DNA of 64,000 bases from Phalacrocorax aristotelis (GCF_949628215.1 NC_134284.1:7677850-7741849); one strand, 5' to 3'; shown: positions 38,301 through 48,900, counted from the first letter of the stretch. Numbers and translations are program-made. The notes: generated by a model not told the origin, from the sequence alone.

Positions 38301-39081
38301 ATGGGGTAAATAAATGAAGGTTTTGGGGGACACTGTTGGTTCCTAATTGTTCCTTCCCTGTCTTGCTTACTAATTATAACTTCTGAAACTCTTGCCCAAT
38401 TAAAATCAAACTTGAAAGGAGTAAATATCTGAAAGATTGGTACTGGAACTCCTATGAATTAAAAAAAAAAAACCAAAACAAAAAAAGCCAAACAAAAACC
38501 AACAAAACAGAACTCCACACGCACAACCCTTTAATCCCCTCTCTTCAGCTTTGATGTGAACTTATTAGATAGCATGTCTCAAACACAATAGAAAACAGTG
38601 GTCTCTTCTTGCAGAAGTGGTTTTTTTTCTATTTGCTTAAGATTTTTTTCAAAACTAACCCAAGTGGGTTTTTCTTCCTAAAATTTTTCGTATTTGGCCA
38701 TAAAACTGCACATTCATTCAGCATATTGACCTGGGGTTTCCTGATTTCAGGGTTTTTTCCTCTAACACTTAACATGCAGGATAATGGTTAATGGGTAATA
38801 GGCAATAAATGATACAACCTAATCCTGTTTTTTCAGGTGGTGAGTCTGCAGTGACATTGGAGGATATTCTGCTCTTCGTAACAGGCTCTTTTTCTATACC
38901 GCCCATTGGTTTTGATCCTGAACCTACTATTAAATTTTTGCATATAGGGTATCCCGTTGGAAACAGACTCCTTAATTGCTTAGAGCTCCCTATAACACAG
39001 ACATACGAGCAGTTTAAAAATAAAATGGAGTTCACCATCAGAAACACACTAAGAGTTGAAAGAGAATATTTTTGCTACTAA
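23332..39081 (+). CDS. G2E3: G2E3, G2/M-phase E3 ubiquitin ligase (complete, 14 coding exons)
   Basis: Joined coding exons are 23332-23362, 24386-24483, 26428-26529, 27144-27268, 28988-29153, 29847-29953, 30997-31113, 32391-32515, 32621-32753, 34228-34538, 35220-35401, 35558-35730, 38015-38214 and 38837-39081. All introns are GT-AG and all phases agree, giving 704 residues (the human protein is about 706). Domains: a Cys-rich pre-PHD plus extended PHD module (residues about 12-125, with C12/C15, H39/C42, C79/C82, C91/C96, H101/C104 and C122/H125), a RING-like PHD (C142/C145, C162/C163, H169/C172, C187/C190), a third PHD-like finger (C231-C283), and a HECT-like C-terminus from about residue 340. 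In the mammalian protein the PHD/RING modules carry the ligase activity and the HECT is reported inactive. It shuttles between nucleolus and nucleoplasm and protects early embryos from apoptosis. The start ATG has A at -3. Confidence 0.96.
24386..24483 (+). CDS. G2E3: G2E3 exon 3, first zinc-binding cluster
   Basis: Encodes residues 11-43 with C12, C15, C21 and H39/C42, the pre-PHD half of the extended PHD module. The acceptor is TATTTTAG and the donor TTG|GTAAGT. It ends in phase 0. Confidence 0.93.
24484..26427. other. G2E3: G2E3 intron 3
   Basis: AT-rich intron with a T tract near 24879-24893. It contains a 71-codon open frame at 25192-25407 with no homology. Nothing else was recognised. 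Confidence 0.7.
26428..26529 (+). CDS. G2E3: G2E3 exon 4
   Basis: Encodes residues 44-77, including the conserved SSGIWQRG word and the acidic linker to the PHD. It is 102 bases, phase 0 at both ends, so skipping it would keep the frame. Confidence 0.94.
27144..27268 (+). CDS. G2E3: G2E3 exon 5, extended PHD core
   Basis: Encodes residues 78-118 plus two bases, with C79/C82, C91/C96, H101/C104 and C110. The words [20 protein letters not shown] are typical of extended PHD fingers. The donor is CAG|GTAAGT. Confidence 0.95.
28247..28834 (-). mobile_element. Endogenous retrovirus LTR (solo), antisense in intron 5
   Basis: A block of about 590 bases resembles an LTR family widespread in birds. 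Read on the minus strand it begins in a GGCTGGGATAGTTAATTTTC-like segment, contains GACACAGCTGGGACAGCTGA and a TATA-like TATAGAGC (28555-28562), and ends in GGTTAAACCACAACA. The + strand left end is TGTTGTGGTTTAACC at 28247. No retroviral gene lies next to it, so it is a solo LTR. The right boundary is blurred and I found no clean target duplication. It sits in intron 5, opposite to G2E3. Confidence 0.75.
28988..29153 (+). CDS. G2E3: G2E3 exon 6, end of PHD and start of RING-like finger
   Basis: Encodes residues 119-174. It contains the C122-W-E-H125 end of the extended PHD and the first three ligand pairs of the RING-like finger (C142/C145, C162/C163, H169/C172). Confidence 0.95.
29847..29953 (+). 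CDS. G2E3: G2E3 exon 7, end of RING-like finger
   Basis: Encodes residues 175-209 plus two bases, with the last ligand pair C187/C190 followed by a conserved [11 protein letters not shown] helix. The acceptor is CTTGACACAG and the donor AAA|GTAAGT. Confidence 0.94.
30997..31113 (+). CDS. G2E3: G2E3 exon 8
   Basis: Encodes residues 210-248 with the WELEENAYQ word and C227, C231, C236 and C238, leading into the third zinc finger. The donor is TAG|GTATGA. Confidence 0.94.
32391..32515 (+). CDS. G2E3: G2E3 exon 9, third PHD-like finger
   Basis: Encodes residues 249-290 with C256, C258/C259, H265, C268, C280 and C283. It is followed by an intron of only 105 bases. Confidence 0.94.
32621..32753 (+). 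CDS. G2E3: G2E3 exon 10, linker
   Basis: Encodes residues 291-334 plus two bases, a Ser/Pro/Lys-rich linker between the fingers and the HECT-like part with the conserved PRQSPGS word. The donor CCA|GTGCGT is weaker than most in this gene. Confidence 0.9.
32754..34227. other. G2E3: G2E3 intron 10
   Basis: AT-rich intron holding a short alternating (TA) tract with internal symmetry at 33211-33233 and overlapping non-conserved open frames at 32960-33299. No repeat family was recognised. Confidence 0.65.
34228..34538 (+). CDS. G2E3: G2E3 exon 11, start of HECT-like domain
   Basis: The largest coding exon, residues 335-438. It shows the [14 protein letters not shown]-type start of the HECT fold (here [10 protein letters not shown]) and the [15 protein letters not shown] word. 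Confidence 0.95.
35220..35401 (+). CDS. G2E3: G2E3 exon 12
   Basis: Encodes residues 439-499 with the highly conserved [20 protein letters not shown] segment of the HECT N-lobe. It ends in phase 0. The next intron is only 156 bases. Confidence 0.96.
35558..35730 (+). CDS. G2E3: G2E3 exon 13
   Basis: Encodes residues 500-556 plus two bases in the HECT-like N-lobe. The donor AAG|GTTTGT departs from consensus at positions +3 and +4. Confidence 0.92.
36966..37545 (-). mobile_element. CR1 LINE fragment, antisense in G2E3 intron 13
   Basis: The + strand starts with CACAGAATCAGATGGGTG and GGTTGGAAGGGACTTCTGG, the reverse complement of a CR1 3' end, and runs through 3' UTR blocks to a short stretch of the ORF2 C-terminus near 37344-37535 (minus-strand words such as ELEHNP and an [13 protein letters not shown]-like block). 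It is 5'-truncated and broken by stops. It expands intron 13 (35731-38014). Confidence 0.93.
38015..38214 (+). CDS. G2E3: G2E3 exon 14
   Basis: Encodes residues 557-623 plus one base. The [15 protein letters not shown] word anchors the frame. The donor is AAC|GTAAGT. Confidence 0.95.
38837..39081 (+). CDS. G2E3: G2E3 exon 15, HECT-like C-lobe and stop
   Basis: Encodes residues 624-704 and the TAA stop at 39079-39081. The C-lobe shows the [16 protein letters not shown] word that corresponds to the segment just after the catalytic Cys of true HECT ligases. Counting back from it, the catalytic position is Leu668, with Cys671 three residues later. Confidence 0.95.
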
Positions 39082-42000
39082 ACTGGATGTTGGAAACTTC
39101 AATTTTCTCCAGGAACATCTGCTTGCAAATTGCTACTGTATTTTTGGACAGCAAGCTCTCGGCCTTTTCCCACTTCCCCCCAAAGATATGCTAAAAGTAG
39201 TAATCCTGTAAGATGGAAAACAATTTTCAAATGAAAATATGCTTCATCTGTTGAATCATCTTCCTGTTTGAACTTGGCTTTAAGAATCAGCAATCTCTCG
39301 CAGAAGTACTTTAAATGTCTGCTTTTGCTGTAGACAGGTATGAAAGATTACCAAACTCTGTAACATTCTAGCTATTTCCCACAGGTAAGTATGTTGACTG
39401 TATTACATACTTCAGTAGCTTATTTATCAAAGTCAAATCAGGTACATTTTGAAGATAACTGCTGTACAGCTTTGTCTCAAGTAAAACTCTGATGCAGTTC
39501 CTCAGTTGTTCCATGTATATTTTTTCAGTGATTGTTTTTATATTGATGATTCATACAAACCTATGAAAACTAAGAAATTTGGAGTTTTAAGGTCATTGTG
39601 GTTAGTGCATTAAAATATAATGTCTGGAGAAAACCTAGGCAGAATAATAAGGCACAAGAACAAAATCTGGTTGAACTTGAGTTTCTTGTTGTTAAACAAA
39701 TTGCACATGTTTCTGCATTCTACTGTTATACGTTAGTTTTTAGTTCTACATATAGACAAAATAGTAAAAACTAGAAGTAAATCTTGAATATGCAACAATA
39801 AGTGGTATTTCAAGACGAAATACAAGAGTTAGACTTAAATGTTGTTGAGTATGAAAGTGTAAGAATTTGTTGCTCATTAGAAGATGTTGCTTTGTCTTCC
39901 ATGGAAGTCAGTATTCTCACAGGGATATGCACTAAGACTATTTGTTAAACTAAAGGCAGTCTACTGTCAGGCTTGTCGGTGCCTGACACTTCTCTAGCTT
40001 TTAGTGTAAATTCTTCCTGTTCAATTGTAGGTGCATTCTGAGCAACTTCAGCTGTATAAAATATATTTCAATTCTGAAGTATTTGTGTAAACACCATTAA
40101 GCCATATAAGATAAGTAATGAAATTCCTACACAGTAACACTTTAATGTCACATACTAAAACTATGAAACTAAAAGGACACTTTGGTACAGTTTTTTAAAA
40201 TGTATGCAGGTCTCTTTTGAAATCACTATTTTCCCCTCCCGTCAGTTTGACTACCTATACTATGTCCCAAACATAGGTTGTGCTATACATTCTTCAAAGT
40301 ACTGAAAAGTAATCACACAGTTTTTTATTAATATAGCTTGGGTTTAATTGAAAAGAGAAGCAGATTGCTTTACTTTTGAATGCCTTGGCAAGAAAATATG
40401 TCCACAGTCAATTATAAATGGATAGGTGCTTCAAAAAGAATAATCCAAACTAATCTGGTTGCAGATTCGGGTTTATGGTTCATTGCAAGGATTCCTCTAA
40501 TTAACAAATTGTATTACTAAATGCTAATTACATAGCAGTGTACTGCAATGCAAGAACTGTGGAAGTGGCAGTCAAGACTCACTAAATTTGAGGCCATGCA
40601 ATAAAGAGATAAAGACAAAGACGCAGATGGGTGTCTAAATTACACAGTTCATTTAAGAATATGCAGATATTTTGAAATCCTTCTTAAACTGCTACAGCTT
40701 CTTTCTTTCTTGATCTTGGGAGAGGTGCTAATCTTTTTTTATAGAAACTTATTGCCATCACTGGGTAGCAAAAGCGTACATGCAGCTTTTATGTTAATTT
40801 TTTTTATTTATTTCAAAGTCTCTAAGTGAATTATTGCAAGACTTAGATTAGGCATTTCTCACTACTTTCAAATGGGTAAAACAATGTTATCTCATCAAAG
40901 TCCTATCGTTAGAAATTTAAGAATATTTGAAATTGAGACGGGGCTAGTGGTGTTTTTCTGGTTCTGAGCCAAGAGCATATTAAAGTCCCTTTTAAAATAA
41001 ATGTATGAGCTCTTGGAGAATGCCATCTCACTTGTTTATATACTAAGTATTTTCTCATACTCTTCTGAATTTTTTTTTCTCCGATAATATTCCGAGTTTG
41101 TCATTGCATAATTTTTTAATGTCATACTGCCAATAACTTCTTTATATTCTTCCCCTTCAGAATGGTCTGTTACCATTATAAAGTAAGTGGTTTGTTGCAA
41201 ATATATTTGCAAATAAGGATTCATGTTGTATGATTGTATTTTTACAATACAGCAATGAGTTCCCTGCAGATGGAGTATTATACTTTAAAAATGAGTGGTG
41301 TAAAGTAGCAAGCAGAGTCTGGATAACTTTAAAGGACAATTCTTGAACTTTTGGGACCTGCAGTGGCAAGGGAAATGGTTTAGACTTGGAACTAAATAAA
41401 CTGTGTTTTAAAACCTTCAACGGAGAAAGAATAAGGTAATGTGAATGTAAGTCTTCAAAAAGTATCCGAGAGAAAAATAGGGTTCACACCTTTTATTGCT
41501 TATTACTTTTGAATTCTGTAGTTTCTAGGTGTTATATAAAGGTAGAACTAACCTATTTATCTGTTCTAAGAGAAATCTTAAGTTAACTTTAAAACTATCT
41601 GCTATACAATGCTATATCAAAACATCGAATTCATAAAATCCTCTAGTCTCTGATATTGTTTGAAAAGGTTTTTCTTATTCAGAACTTGTTCCTTGTTCCC
41701 ATTTTCTAATACTGATGAGTACACATTCGGGACAAGTTGTCTTTCCTGTTGATCAGCGCTGTCTAGACATTCCAACGTAATCCTTGATATGTTCAAATTG
41801 TGTTCCTAAATGCTACTGTGGAGAAGAACCTCCTCTCTTCTTCTCGCTTTCAGCATTTATTTATATGACCAATCTTAAATTTACTCTTAACTGTTCATTC
41901 AAAATCCATTGAATAAGCTGACTTCCAATCCACCAAAACACAGAAAGGTCTCTTGTTCAGAAACCATAAGACCAATTTCTGTAGCAATAATGACGATGAG

Positions 42001-43285
42001 GTTTTTAATATTGCTATAGTAGGTCACTGAAGTGCAATATTATTGGGTAGTTTTCATTTCACATAAACTTTAACCTGAGGCACATGTGGAAATTAGGGAA
42101 GTTGCTTACTTTCAATATTTCTGTAATACACGGAGAATAATAGCATATACATTAGCTGTTGTGTATTAAATATACTTTTATAGAAGTTACATCTTCAACA
42201 AGATTTGTTAGGGCCACAAGAGAACTTTTGCAGTCCTCTTGGACTGTGTTTGGCCAAAGAACTTCACCTCGCAGTTTCTGTATCAAACCCTAAGTTTCCA
42301 TCTGGAATTAGGACATCAAATAAGCTATTTATTTTCTAGAGTGAACATTTTCTAGTTAAACAAGTATAGAATATAGATTAGTGGGTTTAGTATGGTCTCC
42401 TTAATTAAAGCACATGCAATTTAAAAAAAAAATTCAAGTGTATTAGATCTATGTTTGAAAAAACAAAGAGAGAAGAAATTTCTGTGACTTGCTTTCACCC
42501 ATGTAAAGGATGCTTACTAGACAAAGCTGTTAGTATTTTTAACTGGTTTATAAGTGAAATATAGTCAAAAGGAGAAGAAATTAATATCAGTTTATAGTTA
42601 AGGTCTAAATCATTGTGTGTTGCAGGTCTGGGTTTTTTCATTAAGATGTTCAGTCTTGGGATTGGAAGATTTGAGGATTTTCAGAGGTATATTTAAAATG
42701 TAGAGCAGGGCATTGGTCATTAATTCACACTCACATTCTTCATGTGCATTTTGAAAATAGTATTAAAAAAATTCTCATTCAAATAGAAGCAAATGTAACT
42801 CTGGAGGCTACAAAATACATTTTTCAAGTTTATCTTGATTCTGTATTATATGGTAAAGCATTTTAAAGCTCAGGCTTTATCGTGTTTTACTTAAGGAAGA
42901 GAATCACTAGCTGGATAAAAGAAAAACTAAAATGCAAAAACTTCTGAAATTTCAAATCTTCTGTATTGGAAAATCATTGTCAAAATATTAATGTCTGTTA
43001 AAAAGAAAATGCAACCCTCTGATTTTGTATTCCATAAATAATGTTCTGTTTAAACTTCTGGTAATTAGAATATTATGCAAGAAAGTATAATTTTGTAAAT
43101 ATTTCTAGCTCTAATTAGAACTGCAGATCAGTGCCTGAAATGTTGCGTCTCCAAGGAACATTATACTTCACAGGTGTAGCATCAGTGTTGAAATAATCCA
43201 TAACTGCGGGAAATAAGTCTATGTTTATGTTCAAAGTGCAATAAAGGGTTAAATTTCTGTTGGAATAAATATGTAGCTTTCTTCA
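39082..43285 (+). other. G2E3: G2E3 3' UTR (end estimated)
   Basis: AT-rich sequence after the stop with no open frame of note and several possible AATAAA signals (40600, 40996, 41395, 43240, 43264). The pair at 43240-43269, followed by a T/GT-rich stretch, is the last before the SCFD1 CpG island. Shorter isoforms using the earlier signals are possible. Confidence 0.55.
43240..43269 (+). terminator. G2E3: Candidate poly(A) signals of G2E3
   Basis: AATAAA occurs at 43240-43245 and again at 43264-43269. A downstream GT/T-rich element (CAGTGTTTTTATTT, about 43284-43297) fits a cleavage site between about 43275 and 43290. Which signal is used is not decidable from sequence. Confidence 0.5.
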
Positions 43286-44050
43286 GTGTTTTTATTTCAG
43301 TAATTTAATGGGTTTTAGCTCTAGAAGTGTTATCACTGTTTTCTCTGGTTTCATTTGTGTCCCTACGTAGACATCTGTATTCAGCTATAGCATGGTTACC
43401 CAGATCCCCTTGTATGCAGAACTGAGTTGGGGTGAGCAGAGCTCTTCCCACCGCAGGATTTCAGGTTGGTATAGGCTACCTGTGGCAGAAACAAGCAAAC
43501 TTTAAGTATTTTCCTTTTCAGTAACTTACTAAAGCTCGATGACTTCATTTGTAGCCAGCTGCCTCCTTTTGGAGCATCAGTCCTTCTGAGGTAGTTACCG
43601 AAGTGCCCCAGAGCTGCTCGGGTTATGCTTATGCTATTTTCCAGGGACTGTTTCCGTTCTCTCTTCCTGAAAATTCAGTCTGAGAGTAGAGTAAAAACTG
43701 TTAATGCGACTTTCTGCTCGGGGAAAAAGGTGGAGAAGAGCAGCATCAGACCCTTGTCTGAAAGGTCTGAACCTGTTCTTCCGTGTTCTCAGCTGGGGCG
43801 AAGCACAGGCCCAAATTTTAAATCCTAAAACGCAGTTTATTGAGCACAGCCTTCCCCCCCCGCCCCGAACGGGGGCTGGCTGTAGGCCCCCGGGAGCTGC
43901 CGCCGCGGCCGGGGGTGGGGGACGGCGCCGGCAGCGCCCGCGCAAGTCCGGCCCGGGCCCGCCTCCCGCCGGCGGCCGGGCCGCCACGTCCTCCGGCGGC
44001 TGCGTACGCGGCGGTGGGCGGGGCGGGGCGCCGCGGCCGGGCTGGCGCGG

Positions 44051-44065
44051 CAGGAAGATGGCGGC
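44051..44065 (+). promoter_or_regulatory. SCFD1: ETS + YY1 composite at the SCFD1 start codon
   Basis: CAGGAAG (44051-44057, ETS-type) abuts AAGATGGCGGC (44055-44065), the full YY1 consensus. The ATG within the YY1 site is the SCFD1 start codon. This arrangement is typical of housekeeping promoters, where YY1 marks the region just downstream of the start site. Confidence 0.6.
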
Positions 44066-44088
44066 CGGTATCCGGGAGAAGCAGACAG
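44058..44088 (+). CDS. SCFD1: SCFD1 coding exon 1
   Basis: Encodes residues 1-10 plus one base. The donor is CAG|GTGAGC. The ATG has A at -3 and G at +4. The same frame is open upstream to 43704, so an N-terminal extension cannot be excluded from sequence alone. The chosen start matches the family. Confidence 0.85.
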
Positions 44089-45893
44089 GTGAGCCGCTTC
44101 CCGCCGTCTCCGTCCCTCGGCGCGGCAGCTGCGCTCCCCGGGGCTCGGGGAGGGAGGAGGCAAGGCCGGCCGCACCCCGCGGCCGGGGGCTCCTGCCTGC
44201 CCCCGTCGCCCTTTCCCCCAGCGGGTCCCCGGGACGGGATGCGGGCGCCTCCGCGCCGCCTCGCCTCCTCCGACGGATTCGCGTCCCCTCGCCCGGGTTG
44301 GGTCTCCTGGCAGCGGGACGGCGGCCTTCTCCCTCCTCGTACCCCCAGCGGAGGGGCTGGGGCGCCCCTCAGCTGCCTCGGCAGCGGCGGGCCGGGGACG
44401 TGGGGGTCTGTGGGCCTCCGGGCGCAGCTCTTGCCGGGGGTCTCGGCCCCGCTGTGGGGCACAGGGCGGCCGGTGCGCCTGCCCGGGCGGCGCCGGGGCC
44501 CGGGAGACGCGGCCGCCGCCGCGCTGTGGAAATCGCCTCCGGGCAGAGGCTTGCGCGGGCCGGGACGTGAGTGGTGCCCTCCCTCCTCCCGGGGCCGCGG
44601 GAGCGCGGGTGCTCGCCCTCCGTTTCAGCTTCCTTTCTGCCCGTGGCAGGGATCAACGGGAAGTGTCGTGTAATGGTGAAACGGCCAAGCTTCTGTTGTG
44701 GTGCTCCTGTTAGGGCGGCGCAGGTGCCTCGGAGTGTGTCCTGACCCGCAAGACATGAGAATACGAGATTAACGACTACAACTGGTTATGCAGGAGGTTT
44801 TCTGTGGGTAAAGGGCTAGTTATTCAGTCCCCCCTTACACATTACTACAAGTTCATAACTGACTCGTTCTTCTCTGTCTTGATGCTGCCTTGTGGAGCCT
44901 TGGGCCACCCTTTTGAACATACTCCTAAAGTGTAGAGCATGTTAACTCCATAGTCCTCTACTTCCCTTGCTTACCGAAGTTTCTGTCAGTAGATTGAGCT
45001 GTAATCTTGTCACCTTCTCCTTGGTAACTGCAGTATCTTTCTGGTGGTATAGAGGGTTCTGGGTGCATTTATTTAATGTGAAATGGCTGAAATTATCTGC
45101 CTAAGAATCTGAGTTTCTGTGCAGACCTTAAATATTGACTTGTATTCTCCATCTTCTTTTTGTACCAGAAGTCTACTTTCTGTAATCTCATTCCTGTGGC
45201 CATCTACCATTAATAATGCTATTTGGTGTTCCTTTGCAATCCTTTACTTCTCTTGTCTTTTCTGATAAAGTCCACTGCCTTTGAGCCCTTATTCTGTACA
45301 GCTTTATTCTTTTCTGTTGTGCTTCACCTTGTTACTTGATTATTTCAGTCAGCCTTTACCACTGAGTCCATGTTTTCCTCCATTGGGGGAGGTTATTTGC
45401 AAAGAAGTAGATTGAACAAAGATACTCAGAAAAAGGAGATGATTTATTATCATTTAGTGTTTGTATTACCATGTACATGCACCATCTGTTGTGACCTTTA
45501 TCCTGGTTCATAACCAGTCAAAGCATATAATTGTGCAAGCACAGTAAAAACCTGATCTTTGCCCCAGAGAGTATTCAGCCCAAACAAAAATGAAATGGCA
45601 ATATAAATACAAAAAAGAAACCCGGAGGCTTGCTGAATGTTTGTCATGATTGTGGCAGCACATCACTAGTCTGATTGCTGTCTTCCTTAGTAGAGAGCTT
45701 ATGCTGAGTTTTAACTTAAATGGTAAACTCTACAAAGCAGCTGCTTCAGATCCAGTAATACCAAAATACATAACCATGCAGCTTTATACAGATTGCTCGT
45801 GTGGCTGAAACATATGGAAGGTGTCACTGGCAGCGAGGGAGCGAAGGTTCCAGGAGCAGTCTGTAATCAGCTCTCAGGATTGCTCCGTGGTTT

Positions 45894-45927
<34 letters not shown>

Positions 45928-48900
45928 GAAGTGTTAAGGAAGTGAAGGGCTGGATTCCAGGGGGACCCAGCACTCACTGCTAACTTGCTTCCTCCCATGG
46001 TCAAGTTTCACTGCAGGTAATGAGATTTGAAAAGACAGTACACAGGAGAAGGAGGAGGCAGGAACAGCTGCGAAGGAGGACTTTAGAAACGTTGTCTGGG
46101 CATGGATGGATGGCGTTAGGAAAGCCAAAGTTCAGCTGGAGTTGAGACTTGCAGCAGATGCCAAGACACATGAGAAGAGCTTATGCTGCGATATTAGTAC
46201 TGAAAATATGAATAAGGAAAAATGTTGGATCATTGCTAAATGGAGCTAGTCATTTAGTCATTTGGAGTCAATCATGGAGTGAATCCTCTTGGCAAATATT
46301 TCTCATCACATGAAGGAGAAGGCAAGCATGGCTTATGTATGGTAAATCGTGCCTGACCAGCCTGATTGCCTTCAGTGATAAACTGACTGGATTTGTAGGC
46401 AACAGGAGAGCAGAGTATGTAATTTACCTGGACTTCAGCAGGCTTTGACATTGTATTCTTATTTCCAAGTTAGGATGTTGTGTGCTGGAGGTATAGGCAA
46501 GTAAAGTAAAAAAATGGTTGGTTGGTCAGGCTTCGAGGGTTGTGGTTAATCAGATGTACTATACCTGGAGGCTGGTAATAACTGGAGCATGCCATGGGTC
46601 TGTCCTGTGACCTGTCCTGTTTAAAATCTCTATCAGTGACCTGGAGGAAGTGTCAAAGTGCATGCTCATTAAGTGTGCAGGTGACAGCAAACTAGGGGAA
46701 TTGTTTAATGTGCTCAAGGGCAGAGCTGCCGCTCAGGGGGACCGAGATGGGCAAGAGGAATGGGCCGACGGGGACCTGATGAAATTCAGCAATGACAAAT
46801 GTAAATTCCTGCACCTGGAAAGGAGAAACCTCTTGCAGTGTACAGGCAACAGTGCAGGGGACTGGCAGACTGGAGACCACCTCTGCCAAAAAGACCTGCG
46901 AGGGCTATCGCTTGACAGCAAGGTGAACGTTAGCCCACAGTGTGCCCCCACAGAGCAGCGTCCTGAGCCACATCCACAGGTTCACAGCCAGTAGGTCGAG
47001 GGGATTGATTATCCCTCTGCTACTCAGCCCTAGGAGACCACATCTAGATACCATGTCCAGTTTGTGGCTACCAGTGCAGGAAGGGTGTTCAGCGAAGGGC
47101 TACCAAGACAGTCAGGGGCTGGAGCACTTGCCCTGCGTGGGTGAGGCTGCAGGACTGGGACTTGTTCAGCCTGGAGAATAGGCATCTTTGCGGGGGGACC
47201 TAACAGCAGCTCCCCAGTACCTACGGAGATGGTACCTGAGATCCTTGGGATGGTGTATGGCAGGAGGGTGAGGAACAACAGGCATAAATTGAAGCGAGAT
47301 ATTCAAACTGGGTATAAGGAAAAACTTTCTCACCACAGGGGCAGTCAGTGCCACAGGTTGCGTGGAGTGTTTGTGGCATCTCCATCCCTGGAGGTTTTCA
47401 AGACTTGTGTGGATAAATTCCTGAGCATCCTGGCCTGGCCTCACAAGTAACCCTGCTTGAGCTGGGGACTGGAGATCTCCTGAGGTCCCTTCCAGCCTGA
47501 GCTGTCCTGTGATACTGTAAAGCCCAGGGGAACTACACTGAGTAAGCTCACAAGCCTCATTCAGCTGAAAAGTTAGAAGTTAATCATTTCTGCTGCTCTC
47601 CATTTATGAGCAAATTGGTGTATGTTGCCCTGACTTCTGAAAGGTTTTCTTCTTTGCAAAGGTTTGTGATGATTTTGCTCCTAAGTTTGAAGTGAATAGC
47701 CACTAACTTACACTGATGCAAATAGTATTTCGTTAGAGGTAGGTGAAGGAATCTGCTTTGGTTTCTGTGTTGAATGAGAAGTTAAATGAACACTCATTCC
47801 GGTTTCAGAGAGTTTTCGTGCTGCAGATTAGGGGTATTTTTGTACCCCTTAAAGCAGCAATTTCTTCCAGTGAGTTCTGAAAATGTTTCAAAATGTGTAT
47901 CAATTTTAGTCAGGTGAAAAGGTATTTTTTGCTTGTGTATATACTGTTGGTCCTGTGGCATAGGAAAAGCAGATCAGGGGAATGAAACAAACTCATTCCT
48001 GCTGTACAGAATGCATCTTCAGGAAGATACTGGAATTATTTTTAAGGCAAACTGTGACAGAACGTAGCCTGTGTAACTAAGGAGAGAGATCCTTTCTTCA
48101 TGTTTTGGGACTTGCTGCTTTTCCTTTTGCCGTGTGTTCCAGGGACCATAAATTCTAACTGACATGTGCCACTTGTCAGTCAAAGCTGCACAAAGATGAT
48201 GAAAATATGACTTGTTGCATCTATATTTTATGATGGTTTTCCTCTCAAATGAAACGTATAATCAAAACCTGGTAATGTGTTTAATCTCTATCTTTAAAGT
48301 GTAAAGAGAGTAAAGCATTATTCTGCTTTATTTTCCAGTGGCTTTGAAACGCATGCTGAACTTCAATGTTCCTCCTGTTAAAAACAGCACAGGAGAACCA
48401 GTATGGAAGGTAAGAGCTATTTGATCAAGAATAGGAGGATTTTATAGTGTTCAAAAAAAGTTCAGATTTTCAAATTTTAGCTAACTCTAGTATCTCCTCT
48501 GTGTTCTTAACTTGTACAAAATAAATTTTCCTGTGTGTTATGAATATACAGAATTCAGTATCAGAATTGCTGAGAAAAATAATATTTGAGATATTGGCTG
48601 CTTGAAGACCCAATGACTGATTCTTCAGGCAATATTTTAATGAGCAACTGAGGAGGATATTTTTGGAATATACTTAGGTTCTGTTGGCAGAAACGTACCT
48701 GATACTCGCAGAGTCAGAAAGAAGCCCATAGAAAGGGAAGAACTATTGACAGCGTTAAATTTAGGACAACTGAGCCCAAGCAACCTTTGTTAGCTTTAAA
48801 AAGTAATTTGTGAGAAGTTTTTGCTGCTACAAAGCATAAATTCTGTCTCTTCCTCCATTCTATTGTCTTTTTTTTTGCTAGTTCCTTTTTTTCCTCTCCA

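Larger units (their letters stand above)
43850..44660 (+). promoter_or_regulatory. SCFD1: CpG island promoter of SCFD1
   Basis: About 0.8 kb of CpG-dense DNA spanning the first exon and the start of intron 1. It includes GGGCGGGGCGGGG at about 44017-44029 and an ETS/YY1 composite at the start codon. The long overlapping open frames on both strands (up to 288 codons) reflect the lack of AT-rich stops and are not independent genes. Confidence 0.85.

Noticed and set aside
43818-44673. Open frames of 214, 277 and 288 codons at the SCFD1 island
   Set aside because: Same cause: CpG-rich DNA lacks AT-rich stops. Only the 31 bases at 44058-44088 of one frame match a known protein.
45894-45935. Long A-tract, possible tail of a processed pseudogene
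   Set aside because: No AATAAA or coding homology upstream and no target duplication seen.
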